Positions 19,367 to 32,762 are shown, counted from the stretch's first letter. The stretch: DNA of 64,000 nt from Phytoseiulus persimilis (GCA_037576195.1 CM075104.1:1556775-1620774); one strand, 5' to 3'. Notes: a model not told the origin generated them from the letters alone. Numbers and translations are program-made.

Positions 19367-22300
19367 TAGAAGCCCTGGGATTGGGGTTGGGGAGAGAATG
19401 ATTTCGACCTTCAACCGCGTCGGCGCCGTCAAGCATGGACGACGCGGCAAGACAAAACTGATTGTCAGGGTGGGCTCCGAGCGCTCCTATCCGACCGACC
19501 AGTTCAAGTTAGTTCCGTCGGTTGCTGAATGCTCATCGAACGTGTTCTCGCGTTGCCGGCAACACTGGGAAGCACTCACATTAGTGCTCCTATCCATTGA
19601 TCCATGGTGCGCATTAGGTCGAGAACCGAGCATAGCCATGATGCGATATTCGAACCACGAGAATCGTTATGGGTTCCCTTGAAGTTCGAATCATACACGA
19701 GAAATGTTCAAAGCTTAGCTGCAAGCATTCCGTCGAGGATCGAGTTTGCCTTCGATGTGAACAGTGGAGGGAGACCAGTCGAGCTCCAGCGATTCTTCCA
19801 ACAATGAATTCACCGGAAATGAATGTGGTAAAACCATCGTCCTGAACCGAGGCGGTACAGCAGAGTACCGATGATGGACCAGTAAGAGCTGAGGAAAACT
19901 GACATCACAGACGCTTTCATTCACACATCGAGATGCGTCGGGCGAACGTTCGATCCGATCAGACGCGCTGTGCGGCTCTCGCTTCTCCCGGGGGCCTTCA
20001 GGACTAACTCTCGGCTAAATATTGAGTCAACAGGGCTTCGCTGAGTTAAGGGAAACACCCATAGTGGATTCTCACTATCTGCCGAACGAGATGAGAGCGA
20101 AGTGAGACCTATAAGCGACAAGAGGCAGCGCGCCAGGAAGATGTGACCTCGTTCCTCTCCTTTTCTTACTCTGATTGGATCTCGCACGTCTTCCTGGGTT
20201 CATCATGACGTATTGAGAAGGTCTGCGAGTTGAAAACGAGAGCCGCCGAATGCGTGATCTGACTTCATTAAAACCAGCGGCTACGACGCCATACACCATT
20301 CTGGCACAAGGTATCTAGTCTCAGAGGCCTTTCAGAGCTTCCCGCGGCAACAGTGAGGCTTATTCTGAGAGCATTGCCGAAGCTGGGTGTGGGAAGCACT
20401 TCCCGGCAGCTTCCTCTCAGATCCTTGTGCGTCATCGTCTCACTTCTTGCCGTGCCGAGAAAGTTCAAAGACGAGTCACTCACGAGACGCTCACTGAGAG
20501 GAGCCCTCAGTGAAGTGTCCGATTCGGCCATGATCTAGTTGCTCGGGAGGTTGGTTAGAGAATTCGGCCTCACTCGGCTGAATTCGACGGGAAAGCTCGC
20601 TCAGCGGAAGCAGTGTCTATGATCAGGTCCAATTCAGTGGACTCCTCAATCGGTGCACATAGAGACCAGACCATCCTGATCCGACTTAGCAGACGATCCG
20701 ATGAAGCGGAAAATAGAGGGAGCATCATCGCTCATGGATTTTTTCCACGAATTATTCTGTTTTCGATACAAGATCCCAAGGCCAGTTGTTGGTTGTCATA
20801 GTCTCCAGGAGGCAGAACCTGATCCGACTTAATGAGGCTCCCCAGGAACATACAAGTTGATCAGATATGTATAAGCGGGTGGGCCCTCAATGCTCGACGG
20901 AGTAATATGTTATCGAAGTCTGCGATCTTCTCGTCCTCGCGAGTCTACGGACGGAATCGGCACAAGTGTCCTGATACGTTCGAGGAGTGTATTCCTCGCA
21001 ATTTCGCATGAAGAACTGCTTCTCAAGAATCATCTTCTTACAAAAGTAGCTCTACATATAGTTCTTACATGTCCTACTGCCTCTCGCCCCCCATCTTCGT
21101 TCCCTGGGTAAGATTCTACGGGTGAGACTCGACCGAAGATCAGCACCGCACTATCTCCGGCAATTGACGAGATCCGATGTAAAGCAGGGTAGCCGAATCG
21201 AACGATAACAATCGCTCACCACAGCGTTGGTGACTTTGGAGCGCGAACTCGGCCTGTGAGTGCGACGTTTGCCGCGCGACACAGCCGTCAGCATGCCGAC
21301 TCTCAGGTTTTGGGAATTCACGATTCCACCGAGCGAGCGAGCCCCTTGCTCTGCGTTGCTCGCTTCGGAAACTCCTCGATTTCCCGTTGAAATGAATTGC
21401 GATCGTCATACGATGATCGGATCCGGCGGAGCGTCGTACGGATGAACCGAAGCGATTAATATGAAAAAATAGGGGAATTCGACTTTCGATGATCCATATA
21501 CGCGGACGATCCGATTATCCGGTGCTCCCATTGGGTACCGTTCTGGCGCCGGCAACGCTCTGTTCTGTCCATGCACTGCACTCTCCTCAACTCCACGATC
21601 TATCCGCCTCCTCCGAGACCGATTCGGCACGAGGTCTTTCCTCTGGCGATTCCACAATATCAGAGTTTTGGAGTCAGAGCCTCGGGGGTCACATGAAGGG
21701 GGTGGAGCTAGCTACCAATCGCTATGCTGGACCGCCGCATACTCTGTAGAGAAAACCAGTATGAACTCACACGTTAAAGATAGAAAGCATATTCTTGTGG
21801 GAAACGGAAAGAAACGCACATATGTAATTTTTCCGAGTAGGAGTGATTCATGTCGGTGAGAATCCCGCTCATTCCACGGTCAGTCTCCTCGCTTGGGGCA
21901 CACGGCCGATTTCGACGCCCCTGCGATGCATCATCCTCGGTCACATGCGTCGCATGATATTTACCGCTCGAACTGATGACGTCTCTGATCCCTCCAGGAG
22001 TTCCCGAAAGATGACCCCGAGATAGAAACAGCGGTCGCAAGTCTTGCCTGCTCCGCCGACGGTATGGGCTCAAAGGGGAGACATCCAAAGGCATCCGTAG
22101 TAGGCTGGAGACGAAATGGTATTTTCCGCTGCAGACGGCTATCAAAAGCACGGAAAAGGAAACGGAGTGCGTGCGTTCCGCTCGCAATGTTTTTCGACAC
22201 TGTCGTAACAAATGTCGTTCATCCCTTTGGGAGTTTCCGGGCGATCTTTCCTGAGCGCCTCACTGCAGAGACGTGCCCAGGGGCAGGGAGGGGGTTCCTG

Positions 22301-23540
22301 ACTGACGAGGAGAGGCATTCGCGAGGAGCAAAAAATAACTCCCTGCAGACATGAACGAGAACTGCTCGATTTTTTTCTGGTCATCCCTGCCAGAAAAGAG
22401 TTTGAAGCTCATCAAGGAATCTTTCCATGGAAATCACAATATTTCGTATCTATATAATCCCAACTCCTCATAGCTCAAACTGAATTCTGTCAATCGGTCC
22501 TCTCACTCAGTAGTGGATGGTCGTACCGGGGCGACCTCCTCCTTTTTCGAGAGCACCGCGCCCAAAACACCGGGTTCGCCACTGAGTCCGACGCGTCGGA
22601 GCAGATTGAAATCATGGGCCTCGAGGCGCAGGGAAACAGGGAAGGCAATCAACTCTGTTTTTGTTGACTGAGCTCGCGGAATAAAAATGTTATCAGGCGG
22701 GCGTGATTTCTGTGTTGACGCAAATAACGGGAAGTGTAATCTTGAGGATCGCGCAAAGCCTGCGCTGAGTTTTTTCGCGCGAACGAGCTTGTTGTTGATC
22801 GTCGAGCAGAGGGGAAAGTGTAGAGCGAGACTGCATCGCATTCTCGAATCCTCCCGAGTGATCCTCGCTCGTTGAGAGCGAACGAGGGCGCCCTCCGAGG
22901 TATCGTTCGCCCCCATGATCAGCCATTTCCGTTTGATTTTTCTTCAGTTCCATGTCCCTGCTTCACTCTCTGACCTCATAACCATGTCGTGGTAGTCGCG
23001 CCTCCGAGTCCAATCCCTGGAGTCGAGGAAATTCCTTGAACTTTCCGAGGGGCGCCTGAAATTCCGAGCGGTGGAAGCCAGAAGCCCGCATTGAAATATG
23101 CCTTTTCAAATCATTGCTCCTTGATTCAGACCTGCGAAACCATCATTTTACCTGCGAAAAATTCGCGTAAGGAAATAATTCGAGAATACGACTCGCTGTA
23201 CACGCTGTGATCGCAGGCCCCCACACTGAGAGAAGAGGGCCCTCCGGTTTCCATTTGTGACAAAAACTGCAACTGGGATCCAGAGGGCCTGTTCGCCCCT
23301 GTGATGAATCTTTCCCTTCTCTGGCTTCGATGAGTGGAGCTCCGTTATTGAGAGGTTCGTTCTCCGAAGACTTCCGAGGATACATATTCCCCGCACTCCA
23401 AGATTAGTATAAAGAGAAAGCAGCCAACCGGGCACACTCAGATCGGAAGCAATTTTCTCATATCCATCATTTCGATCAGCCGAGCTAATGAGTCTGTCTT
23501 CAGACTCCTTCTGGAGCGTTTCCAGATGTCGTGACAGATT
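19367..23540. other. No recognisable gene
   Basis: About 4.2 kb in which I recognise no protein motif or element end. A short phrase, CCTGATCCGACTTA, occurs at about 20677 and 20820. The longest frames (145 codons, 21774-22211 minus; 137 codons, 22503-22916 minus) lack motifs and overlap frames on the other strand. Host exons cannot be ruled out. Confidence 0.4.
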
Positions 23541-24205
23541 TACTAGATCAGCGGTTCTCAACCTTTTGCCTCACGTGGACCCCCATGGAAGGTGGAATCA
23601 GGTCGCGCTCACCTCCGAATAATTTAGGGTAAACTGATCTCCCAACATGCGAAAGTGGACCCGCGATTCTTAATGTCTATGGATAACTATGTATGAAATA
23701 ATCAGTTTGGCAAGATCTTCCACAACAGAAAGATTCGAGATCATCATTGTACTGTGGTCATATCGGGCTCGTCAACTGAGTCGGTGATCTCAGTGAGACA
23801 ACAATTATGGCGTGTGGCCGTCATCGGAACTGTGTTGGGTTGCAGCTCCGTCTGCGACTCCGGCGAGGAGCGCCACTCCTCGCTCCTTTGGGATTGTTGA
23901 CGCTCGGAACAACACGACTCTCCCTCAAAGAAACTCGGGATATCCAGGCCCACCGGGGCATCTCCTTGCTTTGCATCTCCCTCGGCCTGCCGAACTCAGC
24001 CTCTGATCAGGAGCACGTACTGTCAGCATTTTGGCAACTCGCTCCAACCATGTGGGATGCAACGGTTACCGACTCTCTGAGCTCTTCTCTGGTCGGTCCC
24101 GGTGCGTCCCGCCCAAGGTCCGCCGTTGCGAGGACCGAGGCAGCGAAAATCATCAAGTTTGCCGCGCTGGCAAGCGGACAACACTCTTGTCCGTTCGTAT
24201 TTCGT

Positions 24206-24290
24206 ACTATATGTAGGTATTTCCTGTAGGTATTTCCGTACTATATGTAGGTATTATTTGTAGGTACTATATGTATTTCGTACTATATGT
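24206..24290. repeat. GTACTATATGTAGGTATT short tandem repeat
   Basis: Irregular repetition of GTACTATATGTAGGTATT and truncated forms over about 85 bp inside the hAT-like element. Likely slippage-derived. Confidence 0.8.
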
Positions 24291-24679
24291 AGGTGGTCGA
24301 GGCTCCAACACCAGGACCCTGATCGCACAGGTTGGAGAGGCCCTCGAGCGAGCAGCGGGAGACAAACGGCTAGAACGATTCTTGGTTCAGCGCCTGTCCT
24401 TGGATGTTCAGCGGGGCACCGCGACATCGGTGCCGGGTGGGAGCCCAGATTGTGATCTCCCAGATTCTACGGGTTTCCCGAGTATGTCAGTCCGCGCTCC
24501 GCCAAGAGTGCTCAGCATTAATTTACTGATGTACAGGGTTATCGCTGCAAGCATCGTTGCAATGATGATCGGTGAAGTTTGACTTTTTTTCGAGTTCTCA
24601 GAGTTTGCGCTGGGTCCGAGCGCTGATGAGGGTATATTAAAGCGGGATTGAAAACGAATTCAACACATTTTGAAAAGTG

Positions 24680-25040
24680 CCGATCCGTTGGGAATCGCCG
24701 ATTCAAGAGCCTGCTCAAAGTCGGTCTCGGAGAAGAGTGGAAAGAGTCAGAGATGCTTTTTAACGAGCTATCGAATGAGGAAATGCATCCGAAAAGCATC
24801 AACAGGCGGCTGAGTTATGGTTAGAAGAAGGGTTACCATGATCGTGGCTCAGCTTACAGCTCTCATCCTGTATATTCGGCAATTCCGTGATCCCGAGACC
24901 CGAGACACCAAGCTTGGCTCTCGGTAGATCATACCTGGACATCAACGACCAACATATCGGATGTGGATGTCGCTGCTGGAATCAAAAACTGACACAAGGA
25001 GGAACTAGTTTACGCAGCCACCTTTCATGGCGAAAAACAG
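24680..25040 (+). repeat. Dispersed repeat, pair member 1
   Basis: Shares with 52375-52745 the phrases AATCGCCGATTC/AATCGACGATTC, then GGCGGCTGAGTTATGG, then CCATGATCGT(G/C)G, then CACAGCTTAC-like text and a final CAAGGAGG. In both copies a frame reads RLSYG...HDR, suggesting decayed coding sequence of an unidentified element, perhaps the hAT body itself. No catalytic motif is seen. Confidence 0.55.
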
Positions 25041-25333
25041 CATGGCGGACAGATTCTCACAATAGTGGTTCAATCTGTGCCATACGCCAATTTGACCGCT
25101 TTTTGCATCTGGCGGGACGGTCGCCAGTCATCGAGATGACTATAGGCTACCTCGGGATAACTTTCTTGGAAATCGCGTCTCCTCATAAACATCTGAGGAT
25201 TTCAAAACTCGCTTCAGGAAAAGCTGAAGGCGGCGCTCGGAAACGATTGCGCGCCACATTCCCTCTCCCCTTCCCCTCGGAGGAGGGGGGGGGGGGAGGT
25301 GCGCCCTGCCGGTTGAGAACCACTGCACTAAAT

Positions 25334-26433
25334 TCCAAGCCACCGTTCTAATCTCGGCAGAGGTCCTCACTTGTGATTCAAGTTCGAGTTATCCTCTAGT
25401 GGCTGCGTATGTGTTTTTTTCATTCCTCTGAGAAGCTGTGAGAAATCTCTTCGTGTAACCCAATCGATGCCTGGGGCTGTAAATCATGGTCTCAAGGGAA
25501 TCACGAGAATCGCGATCCAAAAACGTCCGAATCGAGCAATATTCCATACTCCACCTCAGTGGAAACAAAGCCGACTTTCGGCATGCACCCCACGATTTTG
25601 ATTGATTAGATTTCCGCTCCAGATCACGAGATGCGAAGTCAAAAGCCGGAAAGTAACAATGCAGGGTGCTGAGTCCAGAGAGAAGAGCCTGAGGCAATCG
25701 AGTGAGTCGTTCGTGTCACTAAACGAGCAACTGGGGCTACCAACGCCATCTTGAGCGAACGCCAGCGGACGAAAAACTCTTCAGCCACCGGAGGAGTCGA
25801 TTTCGAGCTTCTGGCTACTGGCAATCCTCTCCACCCAAGCCCGTGGGGTTTTCACCGCTGGACACGTTCGCAAAAGCCGCTCGGACCCGGAGTCTGTCGT
25901 TCGGAACGTACCGGGGTTCGATGGCGACAGTCTTGCAAAGGCTGACCTACACTTGTGCCTTGCTCCCATAGATGAACTTCGATTCCTGGCTCGCGGCCAG
26001 TGCTCAGCCTCCGGATGAGCCGCGGATCGCTCTCACCTCTCTCACAGTGCCGCCGTCAACGGCGTGGTTGCGCGAAGGTCGATGAGCTCCGGGCAAACGT
26101 TTGCAGAGTGATTGCGAGAGAATTCGCCGTGGAAATTCATCGATGTGTAAGCACTCTCAATCGAAACTTGAGGATCCCTCGAATGGAAAGTCATTCCATT
26201 CCGCAATATCGCCTCAAATGCACTCGGAAGAATTATTTGCATTTTCACTACGTCTCTTTGTATTTCAGACTTGTCTTCGCGGGCCGAGCGGCGGTGGCAA
26301 AGTTTTGTGGGTATGCTTGTCCCGGGACGGATCTATCTGTTATGGTACAGGCCTGCGTTTTGAGCTCCCTCTCATATTCTTGTTTGACTCTCGAAGAACG
26401 GAATGGATGAAGTTTATGCCATATGTACATATA
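25334..26433. other. No recognisable gene
   Basis: I find no element end or motif. A frame containing GPSGGGK at 26280-26300 follows a TTTCAG, but nothing around it supports an ATP-binding protein. Confidence 0.4.
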
Positions 26434-27520
26434 CAGGGTGAGCAAACTGAATTTGTACTTTTCCGTCGTATCCCCCTGAGTAGACGGAATGAATTCATCC
26501 GGAAGCCGCCTCGGGAGTTTTTGTCGGCATCTGTAGGCCATCGAATCACAGCACCATATTGCCTGGCCCGACAGGTGGGGGCTCGGAATTGGCCCGAAGG
26601 CAAAGCATTGTCCTCGCGCTCCGCGCCGGACTTAAGCCCGCAGACATCTGTCGTCAACCAAAGTTGCCGACGATGACTGTATCGCAAAGGCTTTTTCCGA
26701 TGCGGAGGGACTAGCAGAAGGTTCTTACATCGGCTTGCGCGGAGCTCATGAGCGGGAGCGTTCCAAGAGAACGACAACGACAAGGAAAGCAATCGAACGC
26801 GAACTTTCACGGAGTTATCACGCTTCCTTCCGGAAACTGCCTCCTTAATTCAATATCTCGTATGGTACGGTCAGGAATGAGGTACACGAGGATCTCCGCA
26901 TCAAAACTTATCGACCCAAAGTCCGACAAATGCTTCCAGAGGCTAACAGAAAGTCAAGAATCGAACGGTGTGGGAAACTCCTGGACTCCCTGAGAAAATC
27001 TTCACGGTAGAGGCAAAGTTGAATCGTGAAAATCATCGTTGCCATGTTGCCTGCCGTGACGGCGCTTGCCTTGTACCGAAAGCAAAATTTCCGGCAAGCG
27101 TGCACGTGCTGGGGCTGGTTTCAAGTGCACTTTTCTAAGGAAGGCGAGACTGTCAACAGGATCGTGTATTTGAGAGTCTTGCGAACTGTGGTAAAACTGT
27201 GGATGGACAAACTAAGTCGGGGCACTCCATACGTCTTTCAACAAGACGGGGCCCCGGCCCATACCTGCTCCTCGGTCCAAGATTGGCTGAAGTCGAATAT
27301 GAACATGTTCTGGCCCAAATATGTTTGGCCACCGAATAGCCCCGATTCAAATCCGGCGGACTATTATGTTTGGGGCGAAGTTGATTTGAGGTCCAACAAG
27401 CAGAGCCACCCCAACACAGCTGCCCTCTCTCGCTCAGTTCAGCGGGCATTCCAAAATCTACCGAGAGATACCCTCAAAACCGCCTGCATTGCTACTCTCC
27501 ATGGTTACAGGTCACTCACT
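26434..27520 (+). pseudogene. Tc1/mariner-superfamily transposase remnant, DD37D type
   Basis: Starts with CAGGGTGAGCAAACTG after a TA (26432-26433), a typical Tc1/mariner terminus. N-terminal helix-turn-helix text is scattered over frames: SIVLALRAGLKPADICRQ (26605), ISYGTVRNEVHEDLRIKTYR (26859), then KIFTVEAKLNRENHR (26994). The catalytic half is open at 27040-27520: VFQQDGAPAHT, then WPPNSPDSNPADYYVWG, with 37 residues between the two aspartates, the DD37D (maT-like) spacing. The residue expected to be the first Asp (in SDEKIFTV) reads Pro. Several frame breaks and no matching right terminal repeat show a dead, 3'-degraded copy. Confidence 0.85.
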
Positions 27521-28154
27521 TTTCCGACCGTAACTCTGGCACTTGCGCAGTACTCACAGCCAGAAATTATATTCAAGGGTGCTCATCGACTGTTCCAACC
27601 CTTCGGAAACTGCCCTCCTGTCAAAGGGAACCGTTTCATTGAAGTATTCACACTGAACGGATCCAGCGGATGTCTCTCCGCAAAGAGTTCTTCAAGGCAA
27701 GTACGGATGGGACCTCTCGAGAATCTCGACGATACGGCTGAGAAACCTCCACCGTGCGCAGTTACGTGCCAGGCGTTCGCTCATGCTCGGATTAGACGCG
27801 CAAGAGCTACCTGTGACTGGAAAAATGTAGGGAATACGCGGCAGCTCGCCATCGCATCCTCGTCCGTCGGCAGCAGCGGTGATGCATCGTGTACTGATGC
27901 AGGTCGAAACCGTCCGCTATCCATCAAAAGACAACATGAGGCAACGATTGTGGACGACATGAGCCCTCCATTGTCAGAGGTGTGCGCTCCATGCGCGGAA
28001 GTCCGCTAGGGCTGCCATGATCACTACCTGGTTCCAAACTCCACGGCAGTCTTCAGAATACTCGCAACAGGAGTTTACGAGCTCAAGTTTCGACATAGGT
28101 ATGGATCCAGAACATAAGGCTCCCTAATCCTTATCATTACTATATAAAATCGGT
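27521..28154. other. Decayed flank of transposase remnant
   Basis: The open frame continues to 28009 but leaves transposase similarity at about 27520. The rest is probably chance-open. A right terminal repeat matching CAGGGTGAGCAAAC was not found. Confidence 0.4.
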
Positions 28155-28285
28155 TTAGTCTGTCATTTTGTCCGCACTCTTTCTGGGAGATGTGAGGGTG
28201 ATTCCGGGACCAACCTGACCATCACTTTCCAAGTCTGCAGGGGTGATTCCGAGACCATTCCTTCCCAAGTCGGGAGGGGTGATTG
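28155..28285 (-). repeat. Minisatellite element remnant, inverted
   Basis: On the minus strand: two or three degenerate 45-bp units (28197-28285), then the conserved flank containing AGTGCGGACAAAATGACAG (28155-28196). Orientation is opposite to the copies at 3 kb and 40 kb. It is a short derivative of the same composite element. Confidence 0.8.
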
Positions 28286-31200
28286 AAGCCCGGAGTCCGC
28301 TGAACGGTCCACCGAATATCATCGGCTCCCTTGCTGTCATTTTCTCATGGGAGTTCCTCATGGTATTTGAATCCGTGTCACACGAAAAGTTTTGGAGGAT
28401 AATTCCGTCTCGGTCTGAACATACTTTCTCCTTGTTCTGACTGTGCTCCGGTGATCATTCGACCTCGACCTGACCGGGCGACGGTTTGCAGGAGTGGACT
28501 GACCGTTCCCGAAGTTCATGGTCAAAAGCACATCGTTTTCCATCCGATTCGTTCCTCAAAACCAACACGAGAAACTTCCGTCGTTCGTTCACCGATCAGA
28601 TGACCCACACGATTCCATCAGAGCCCTCAGAGCACCCAAGCGAATGCTCCCTATTCAGTTCGTTCCAGTGCTATCGAGTGACTCCCGGTGAAATTCTGCA
28701 CTCCTTATAGCGAGGCCCAGTAAGAAAATATCGTATTATTCAACTCCAAACTTCAGATGCCCCATGATTGGTGGGTTATGTCGATTTCCGGGGATGTCTT
28801 CTTGCAATCTAACAAGGCTGGGCATTGGGAAAATCCGCTCCTCGATTGCGACACCCCCCCACGGCTCCGGAGTAACTCGATCCGTTCCGAATGTGAAAAC
28901 CATGCCGTCCCTGCCTCTTTGAGAGAGGGTTCTTGAATGCTTGATGATGTTCCCTTTGATGTTTGTATGGGCTCTCGAGTTCAGTCGGATATAAAAATGC
29001 TTCTGCCGAGAATGTGGACGATGCGGGTCTGCAAAATCTTCCGGTGGTCCATCTTTGGGCATTCGAAGTCCACCTGCGTTTTCAAACCACACGAAAATTA
29101 AAGCAGGATTCCGCTAATCTATGGCGCTCCTGACCCTTCCGAGGTCCTCGACCTGGACTGGGCGGACCAACAGCTTGCTCATTTGTTCTCGAACCGATAA
29201 TTCTAACGTAGGATAGGTCATATTAGAGAGCATACCTCATGGCCCGCATCTCTAATTGAAAATCAAACGATGATGGAATCTGAATGGCTCCGTTATGCGG
29301 AATTCTGAAGAGTACCAGCAACGATGGGTTTCGAGAGAGCACTCACTCCGGATGACATCATGGTAACAACAACTGATGGAGCATACTCTTTCATCGGCGG
29401 TTGTGTTGGCTCAGAAGAGAAAAGATGAAGTGTTTCTTCGCACCATAATGTCTGCGGAATGAAGTCGCCATGAGATCGTCTGCTCGCGGCTGGTAGCCGC
29501 AGCGCCGTGGGGACCGCGCTGTCGTTCCTCAGCGGACTCATTCCTCGGAGCATGTTTTCGCGGCCGAGCTGGAGAGGCTTACATCAAGAGGACGAATAAT
29601 CGAGAACAGCAGCAAGGACACACACCGCATTCACACGCTGTTCTTCCAATGATGGAGAGCCTGTATCTCTTCCCAGTGCCGAGTTGGCCTTCGGTATTCT
29701 TGAAGACCCCGAGAGCTTTCATGATCCTGCAGTGCGTTGCTGAAGAAGGTAGCCCGCAATAGCCCGTTCAAGGCTGCTTGTTTTGAGATTCAGTCAGCAA
29801 GGTCGAAACAACTTGTTCCAACTCGTCGACCCATTGTTTCATCCGTTTCCCACGCTCACGTATCCTGCGCTCGACTGCTCTGATCTCATGATTGAACGTC
29901 AGTTCTCCGCCCTCGATTCCTAAACTCATCCCTGACCCCGAGGAAACTATTGATACGAGCCCCCGGCGTTCTTTGAGGCGTTAAGATGATTCCGATTGGT
30001 CTTTTGGCTCGTGGCCGGCTTTCTGTAGCGCGTAGAACGCGACTCCGGCGATCCCGATGCGATGCAATTAGACGTTTTCCCGATCCTTTTTGGGAAGATC
30101 TCGAGGTGAAAATGAGTCCTGAACCATTCCTTGGACGCCGCCAAATCCCCCATTCTAATTTTCGAGAAAATCGCAGGAATGACGAGATCACGGCTGTTAC
30201 AATTCTCAGCAGAAATCTTCGTGCAGTCTGTCGGACAGCAAGCCTCCGTGAGAGGGTTTCAGAGCATGGACTTCCATATCCACTCCTCGTCCGTGATAAC
30301 TCTTTGTTGAAACTGGAGGGACTTCTAGTGAGGCTCATACGCATTTTACAACAGGAATCACTCTGACCAGGTGGCACGGAGGAAACTTCTGAACTAATAT
30401 TCGAGCATGAACAAGGAATATACCAATGAGCGTAATGCGAGCAAGCCCCGAGAAGTCCGAAGCAGCCCTTCATGTCGACGCAGTAATCTGATTGAATACC
30501 GAGGAGGCTCTGACACTCCAAGGGCAATGCATCCGACCAGCTAGACCGGTCTACCGTCGAGACTCCATCGGCAGCCGTCCGCTCTCAATGAGTTCGCTCT
30601 TTCTGGCTTCCTCCCCGCTTTTGGGGACGGTTGTACGGCTGTAACAGACGATGTGATAGCGAAACACTTCGACATACAATCAAAGGCCGAGAGCTGTGTG
30701 GCATCAGGCCGAGACCTTGAGATCCAATGGTTTTGACCTTTGGACTGCTTCTCGGGGAGGATCAAAACGGTAATACAATGACATACAGCACGCGTTCCTT
30801 CCTCAGGTCTAACGAACACCTTGTTCCAGCGCTTTATTTCCGAAACACGTGAACGGGATTTCCAGCGAGATTCGAAGTTTGCATGGGCATCGTACCCGCT
30901 TCCAGGAGAGACAATGCAAATATTCTCTTCTCGTTCCACAGAGATGGACGCGTCGTGGATGGAGCCTCTCTCGAACGTCTAGTTTTGCCTCAAATCGAGG
31001 GATTGAGGAGAAGGCTCTCACGATTTGGAACCCATCCTCCGGCCTGTCGTTGGCTGTGAATACGCAAGTTCGATCATCGATTTTTGTCCGAGGCTACGCC
31101 CGTCGTGGTGTCGCTCACAATCAGTGTTTTAGAGTTCATGACTCTATGGACCCATCTATTCTGCTCAGTGCTCAATTGAGCTGCAGACCGGATACGCCGT

Positions 31201-31538
31201 AAGTTTTCACACCTTCGTACGTCAAGTGCTTCAAGTGACGTTTTACGATACTATCAATAGCAGCTCTCTCCTCGCATTATTGGGATTTGAGCCTACGCTG
31301 CATCGCTACAGCACCTCGGGTGACGTTTTCTGTGTGATGCATTGCGGGACCGAACGCTTCTTTGATGTCCTTATCTGAAATGCTGCTCGCACCATGCGGC
31401 CTGATCGGGATGATTGGATACCGTATATCCAACGCTTGGAAGGGGCGGTCGTCGACTCAATAACTGAACTTCGGATCAATCACCGGAGCGCGTCGCCGTT
31501 TTTTGCTGCAACCCCTTCGGAACGCCGCCTGAAGGACA
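28286..31538. other. No recognisable gene
   Basis: About 3.2 kb with no element end or protein motif I can name. The longest frame (213 codons, 29886-30527 minus) is Ser/Arg-rich, overlaps a 126-codon frame on the plus strand and shows no domain. I regard it as unsupported. Confidence 0.4.
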
Positions 31539-31546
31539 GGCCTTGA

Positions 31547-32754
31547 GGCGTCCACCCGTTTCCCCGAAACCGTTCCTCCGACCAGATAGCCTCTCCTGAT
31601 TCCGGGACCCTCCGAGTAATTGAGGTCTATATGCAGAGCCCGGAGTCCGAGAAAGCGGACTTCAAGGAAAGCTAGTCATGTTGAGGATTTATCTCTGTGC
31701 AATCTGATGGATTTCGCGTAGAGGAATACAGTCGCCTATCCCGCCAACCCTTACTATGGAATCAATCATTCCAGATTTGCTCGATATAACAATAACTTAC
31801 ATCTGGGTGCGGCCTGGAGGCCGCACAATCTAATTGCGGGCCGCTACAGAGAACGTATCTCGGAGAGCTCGAGCTATTCGTGGGCCTTGTGACATGCCTG
31901 GAAAGAGTGACATCCGGCAAAGATGAAGTTCCGAACTCGGGAATTGTTTCCTAGACGGGATGAGAAATCTGAGCTCCACGCATATCACAACTCGTCGTTG
32001 TGACGGACGAAAAGTGAATCGAACACTCGATTCACTCGTCGACTGTTTCTCTTTCGTCATCAATAGTTGTGTTTGGGATGGCGTCGAAAAGATCAATCTG
32101 TGACTAGAATCGAGAGGTTCAAGCCTGAATGGAAAGAGAAGTTTCCCTTCGTTGAGTTTGGGTGAAGACCAACGTGCTTTATTAGTGGGGAAAGCCTGTC
32201 CGGCTACAAGGAGCACAATCTGCGGTGGCACCATGTAAGGGCCCACTAACGTCAGGAGTCCCGGGGTGGGGAAGACTCGAGAGAAGATGACTGCTCGCCA
32301 CAAGTCGTTTCTGATGAGGCATCGAAGCGAGCCATTTGATTGCTCGAGAAGTTGCAGTCGTTTGCCGCCCTCCCACGGAAGGCGATTTCATAGATAGTGT
32401 CTCACACCTGGCGAACCAGGTGTGCCCCGAATCTCCCGAAAAGTCCACCGATGTGAGCTTTCCAGAAGAATCAAAACTAGAAGAACCGGTGACATCGCGA
32501 CGAATATCGCGGAGACGCTCAGCCAGCGAGTGGATGACATCGGAGCTGAGAGATACTGCCAGATATCACTTGCCAAGTTCCAGCACCGTCATTCCTGAAG
32601 CCGAGCGTTACCGTCTATGGTGGGCCGACTTCGCATTTCTTCCCATTTTCTCAGCGTAACTGGTCTCGACTCCGTGCTCTGTATAGAAGCTCCTTCCACG
32701 AGGAGGGTCTCCGTATCAGGAGAGGTTTTCTGGTTGGGGAAACGGGCTGTAACC
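31547..32754. mobile_element. Foldback element, family with 56078 copy, 1.2 kb
   Basis: The left arm reads GGCGTCCACCCGTTTCCCC, then GAAACCGTTCCTCCGACCAG, ACCTCTCCTGAT-like text and GGGACCCTCC. The right arm (32664-32754) is its inverted counterpart, ending GGGAAACGGGCTGTAACC. Terminal consensus is GGCGTCCACCC / GGTTACAGCCC. Flanks GGCCTTGA and GGCCTCAG share only 5 of 8 bases, so the target duplication is uncertain. Interior to the repeats lies a TGAGGTCTATATGCAGAGCC block that recurs in the 56.1-kb element. Between the arms I see only short unconvincing frames. Confidence 0.65.
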
Positions 32755-32762
32755 GGCCTCAG

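Larger units (their letters stand above)
23549..25325. mobile_element. hAT-like element, 1.78 kb, degraded TSD
   Basis: The left end CAGCGGTTCTCAACC (23549-23563) is followed by CTTTTGCCTCACGTGGACCC, very like Charlie-type hAT termini. The right end GGTTGAGAACCACTG (25311-25325) is its reverse complement with one mismatch. Flanks TACTAGAT and CACTAAAT match at 6 of 8 positions, which fits an old 8-bp duplication. The interior has no clear hAT transposase but includes a repeat also found at 52375-52745, and a 12-base G run near the right end. Confidence 0.75.

Noticed and set aside
26270..26330. ATPase exon with GPSGGGK after a TTTCAG acceptor
   Set aside because: No Walker B, no other conserved ATPase motif, and no donor or companion exon recognised.
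29886..30527. 213-codon minus-strand gene
   Set aside because: Low-information composition, overlapping open frames on both strands, no domain or repeat, and no supporting neighbours.
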